Below, one piece after another: positions 61,079 through 64,000 of a DNA stretch of 64,000 nucleotides. Source of the DNA: Melanopsichium pennsylvanicum (Eukaryota; Basidiomycota; Ustilaginomycetes; Ustilaginales). The notes under the pieces are model-generated. The model was not told the DNA's origin. It did no database searches and saw nothing but the letters and a program-made list of their open reading frames with translations. The stretch lies in assembly GCA_900208305.1 (NCBI GenBank), contig OAPG01000002.1:682001-746000 (forward strand). The letters are read 5' to 3'. The stretch's first letter is position 1. Each line of letters opens with the position of its first letter. The translations under genes were made by a program, and so were the position numbers.

Positions 61079-61340
61079 CATTCATCTGACCAAACAGTGT
61101 CATCAGAGTCATCCGAGTCATTCGCAGTACCTGGCTAAGCTACAGCTCTGGCTAAGACTCTCTTTCTGACACTCTTCTCATTTCTCAGCTCCCATCCAAG
61201 GTCTGGCCACTGTACATTATTTACACAACATGCAACGTTATGAGCATTGTTCCGTGTGCAAGATTGACCATACATTGGAGCAAGCATGTTTGAGAAAGTT
61301 TGCCTGGCGGATTGGAGAAACCGCTTTCGTTATGGCCGTG

Positions 61341-63110
61341 TCAGCGCCCACCTTGTTGCAATGCTTTTTTGCGTAACAGCTTTTCGCGTTCGCGCTGTTT
61401 CTCGAGCTGCTCTTCTCGCAAATCCTCCTCACGTGCTTGCTTGGAACTGCGCAGCTCTTCCTGCAGAACAGAGGCTGCGTCCGCCTCCATATCGTCGTCG
61501 CTGTCCACAGCCCTGCTCGCATACTTCTTGCGATCCTTGCCAAACATTCTCCAGATTTCATCACGCACGTTGGGAGCGCCATCGTCGTCATCATCAATGC
61601 CCTCGCTATCATACTCGTCCTCATCGAAGTCATCCTCTTCGCTATCCGACACATCTTGTGAGCGTCTGCGACTATCTCTGCGATCGTCTCTACCCCGGCC
61701 AGGCGTAGCCGAAGCTGCCGCTTTCTTCTTCTCCTCTTGCTCGCGAATGAAGCGCTCTCGCTCAGTCTCTCGTTTTGGTGGGGCAGCGATCGAAGCTGTT
61801 GTAGAAATTGCTTTTGCCTCTGCTGGTGCTCGCTTGGTACTCGACGCGGATGCCGAATCGAGTGATTTCCGAGATGCAGCCGATTCAGTTGATGTCTTTG
61901 CTTTTTGGGTGAGTCTGGCCATGGCTTCTGGGCGAAGAGGAGCACCTGGAAGAAAGTCGGCTGGGTTGATGCCGCCAGAGGCTCTTGCGATGGGCCTCGC
62001 TTCTTTGGGCGGTGGTGGTGGCGGACGGCTGCTATTCGTCGAAGTGCTTCGAGCGCCATTCGCAGAGGTAGGCCGCTCATTTGCTCGGCTCGTCTTTGCC
62101 TGAGATCCCCGACGATGCTCAGGGGCATCTGCATCTTCATCAGAGCCAAACAAGTCGTCTTTAAAGTCATCACCATCACCCTTTCCTCTCCTCGATGCCG
62201 CTTCCTCTCTTGCCTTTTGATCTGCCTTGCGCTTTTCATCCATAGCCTTTTGTCGTCGCAGCAGAGCTGCTTCCCGTTCAAGATCCGCCTGTGACGGCCC
62301 GTCGCTCTTGCCCTGTCCTTTAGCTTCCTTAAGTTTTCTAAGATCGCGCTCTATCTCGTCTATCGAGCGGTGGTCTCGCTTCTTAATACCGAGGGCGACG
62401 AGACCGTTGTCCTTGGCAAGCTGTGCGCGTGCCGAGAGTCGAGATTCTGTTTCGCCAGCACTTGTGCTCGGACTGGATCTCGATGAACCTGTACCAGCAC
62501 TGATACGTCCTATGGATGGTAGTCTGGGGAGGGAGCCGAACTCTCTGGCACGCTTCATCGCCTGCTTTTCTTCTCGAGTCAAAGGGGCAGCCTTTCGTTT
62601 TGGCGCGCCAGAGGAAGAAAACGGGGCCCGTTCGGTCTTCTTTCCAGTCATCTTGTCCAAGCGGTTGCCGACAAAGTCATCTTCTTCCGCTTTGCGTCTT
62701 TTGCGGGGACTTGTACCGTTGCGAGAATTGGCCCTTAAGCGGCAAGAGAGGTCAACCTTCTGGGTTGAGCCAGAGGTCTCAGTTGAAATTCGCTTTGATG
62801 GGCCCGATAGACCCAGCTTTGACGATGTAGTTCGCGAGGTTCTGACCTCTTCTTGTCCGATTTTGTCTTCTCGTACCTTGACGGCATGCTCCTTACGCTT
62901 CTTCTCGAGAGCTTCTTCTTGCTTCTGCCGGGCCATACGTTGGACAAGAATCTTACGCTCGCGTTCCTTTTGTTCCCTCTCCTGAGCCTCTCTTGCGGCA
63001 CGTTTTGCGGCTGCTTCGCGCTCCTTCTGCTCCCGTTCTCGATTCAGTTCGGCTTGCTCCGCCTCGGCCTTCTTGAGCGCCATCTCCTTGAGCTTGGCGT
63101 AGCTGGACAT
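61341..63110 (-). CDS. SPT2: SPT2-type chromatin protein (histone chaperone)
   Basis: A 589-residue nuclear protein of the SPT2 family, H3-H4 chaperones acting in transcribed chromatin. The N-terminus (SYAKLKEMALKKAEAEQAELNREREQKERE) is a long charged helix, probably coiled coil, to about residue 80. The middle is basic and disordered. The C-terminal SPT2 domain (about 500-589) has the acidic run SDSEEDDFDEDEYDSEGIDDDDDG, then the hallmark VRDEIWRMFGKDRKKYASRAVDSDDDMEADAASVLQEE and a final basic helix (EKQREREKLLRKKALQQ). The start is the only early ATG, and the gene is intron-free. The RDEIWRMFGKDR motif makes the assignment firm. Confidence 0.9.
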   Translation of the reverse strand: MSSYAKLKEMALKKAEAEQAELNREREQKEREAAAKRAAREAQEREQKERERKILVQRMARQKQEEALEKKRKEHAVKVREDKIGQEEVRTSRTTSSKLGLSGPSKRISTETSGSTQKVDLSCRLRANSRNGTSPRKRRKAEEDDFVGNRLDKMTGKKTERAPFSSSGAPKRKAAPLTREEKQAMKRAREFGSLPRLPSIGRISAGTGSSRSSPSTSAGETESRLSARAQLAKDNGLVALGIKKRDHRSIDEIERDLRKLKEAKGQGKSDGPSQADLEREAALLRRQKAMDEKRKADQKAREEAASRRGKGDGDDFKDDLFGSDEDADAPEHRRGSQAKTSRANERPTSANGARSTSTNSSRPPPPPPKEARPIARASGGINPADFLPGAPLRPEAMARLTQKAKTSTESAASRKSLDSASASSTKRAPAEAKAISTTASIAAPPKRETERERFIREQEEKKKAAASATPGRGRDDRRDSRRRSQDVSDSEEDDFDEDEYDSEGIDDDDDGAPNVRDEIWRMFGKDRKKYASRAVDSDDDMEADAASVLQEELRSSKQAREEDLREEQLEKQREREKLLRKKALQQGGR

Positions 63111-64000
63111 GGTGGCGACTCGATGCTATGATATGGTAGAAAAGACGATTCTTGGCGCCGATAAATTGTGCTTGTACTTATGCTGTGCAGTAGAAATGCG
63201 GAATTAAGGTGATGATTGAGGCTCGCATTCAACTAGGTTTGTTCAGGGTGACGCAGGCGGCATTGAGGATGACAGCTCCCTCTGGTCTTGGCCAGATATA
63301 GTCAGACTTAGCTGCAAGTCCAACTACTAGATCAAGAGCGCAGAGAGGAGTGAAGGCAGGACAGACAAGGGGCAAGGAAAGGATCAAGACGATGATTAAA
63401 ATGCGGAGACAACTGCCACGCAGCAGGTTGTAGACAAAGCGAAATCGGGCCCAAAAAGGCCGATCCATCGTGACATTCTAGCACTCCGGTACGACGCCAC
63501 GGCGCGTCGAGAGCTGAAGCAGACAAACAAGAAATTTCGTCATGTGGTTTTCCAGGTGTTGGTCTCTGAATACGTCTCAATTTTGCTGGCTAAGTAAACA
63601 ATTGTGGTCGAACCTCTCAAAATGACACAATTCATTTTCTGAAAATTGCGAAAATTATTTTGAGCTGCAAAAGCCCAAAGACCATCAAAACTTGCTCCTC
63701 TGACTTGTAACATGCTGTAATGGGCTGCTATCTGCTGTTTCTTCACATTGGTGAGGTTACAGTTGGAGCTCGAAGGTGGTGTTGGTGACTTTGGCACGGT
63801 CATAGGATGTGGTGGTAGGTGGTGAAAGCAAGAGAGGAAGGAAATCTTCTCAACGATACAAGCTGAATGAAAAAGTCAAAATAGCATGCCATACAGCATA
63901 GTTGTGACCAGATTGTGATCTGCAGCAGTGGGACGTCACACAGAGCATTGGAACTTATATTGTCTCAATTTTACCTCTCGAATTGTGTCGTTTTGGGAGG
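63111..64000. other. Right-edge region, no gene supported
   Basis: Beyond the SPT2 start. A minus-strand ATG frame of 79 codons (63229-63468) is hydrophobic, and its last 27 codons follow a CTTGCAG acceptor-like site. An 87-codon minus frame (63540-63803) starts with ATG. Either may be an exon of a spliced gene, but no family is recognised and no joined model could be built. Confidence 0.4.

Noticed and set aside
61238..62281. 347-codon minus frame overlapping SPT2
   Set aside because: An alternative frame of the Lys/Arg-rich SPT2 codons; it has no ordered motif.
63229..63468. 79-codon hydrophobic minus-strand frame
   Set aside because: It could be an exon (a CTTGCAG site precedes its last part), but there is no family match and no donor to pair with, so it is not called as a gene.

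Overview
The window looks like nuclear DNA of a basidiomycete fungus, most likely a smut (Ustilaginomycotina). The basis is long, mostly intron-free genes with Ser/Pro/Gln-rich disordered regions, short fungal-type introns (GTAAGT/GTACGT donors), and above all a GATA factor with two fingers and the cysteine signature of Urbs1, the iron/siderophore repressor described in Ustilago maydis. There is no prokaryotic, phage or CRISPR signature and no intact transposon. About 17 protein genes can be supported. One further multi-exon gene is probable but not resolved.

Layout. 1-8.5 kb: a small mitochondrial-type protein, a DHA1 drug/polyamine-type MFS transporter (minus strand), then 4.5 kb of gene-free DNA holding a 3' half of a tRNA-Lys that ends in an encoded CCA, a cluster of GTAC palindromes and a 35-nt poly-T. 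8.5-11.6 kb: urbs1. 11.6-13.5 kb: repeat-bearing, apparently decayed intergenic DNA. 13.5-16.7 kb: a medium-chain acyl-CoA dehydrogenase and ornithine decarboxylase, which converge. 17.8-19.1 kb: splice donors of an unresolved minus-strand gene. 21.2-27.1 kb: a delta-12-type fatty acid desaturase, a GPATCH1/TOUGH G-patch protein and a Ser-rich unknown protein. 30.5-35.9 kb: a 1792-aa forkhead factor. 36.7-38.3 kb: a two-exon class III aminotransferase.

38.6-63.1 kb is a compact run of housekeeping genes in alternating orientation: mitochondrial NADPH:ferredoxin reductase (ARH1), choline/ethanolamine phosphotransferase, ARP3, a secreted GPI-type phospholipase B, VPS15, a Rom2-like Rho GEF (DEP-DH-PH-CNH), NAA50 and SPT2. 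Convergent pairs are 0.16-0.73 kb apart. The three longest gaps (4.5, 4.5 and 3.4 kb) lie between divergent genes, two of them upstream of the transcription factor genes urbs1 and the forkhead gene.

Connections. Lipid metabolism is represented by the acyl-CoA dehydrogenase, desaturase, phosphotransferase and phospholipase B; cell-surface and membrane trafficking by the Rho GEF, VPS15 and ARP3. A possible iron theme joins urbs1, four AGATAA motifs in its own leader region, and a perfect 13-nt tandem repeat carrying two TGATAA motifs upstream of ARH1. A short motif (TACAGTAAATTTA and TGTACAGTA variants) recurs in the gene-free stretches and is not explained by any gene. No obviously new system is seen. 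The best candidates for follow-up are this dispersed motif, the CCA-bearing tRNA half, the GATA repeats upstream of ARH1, and the hidden spliced gene.
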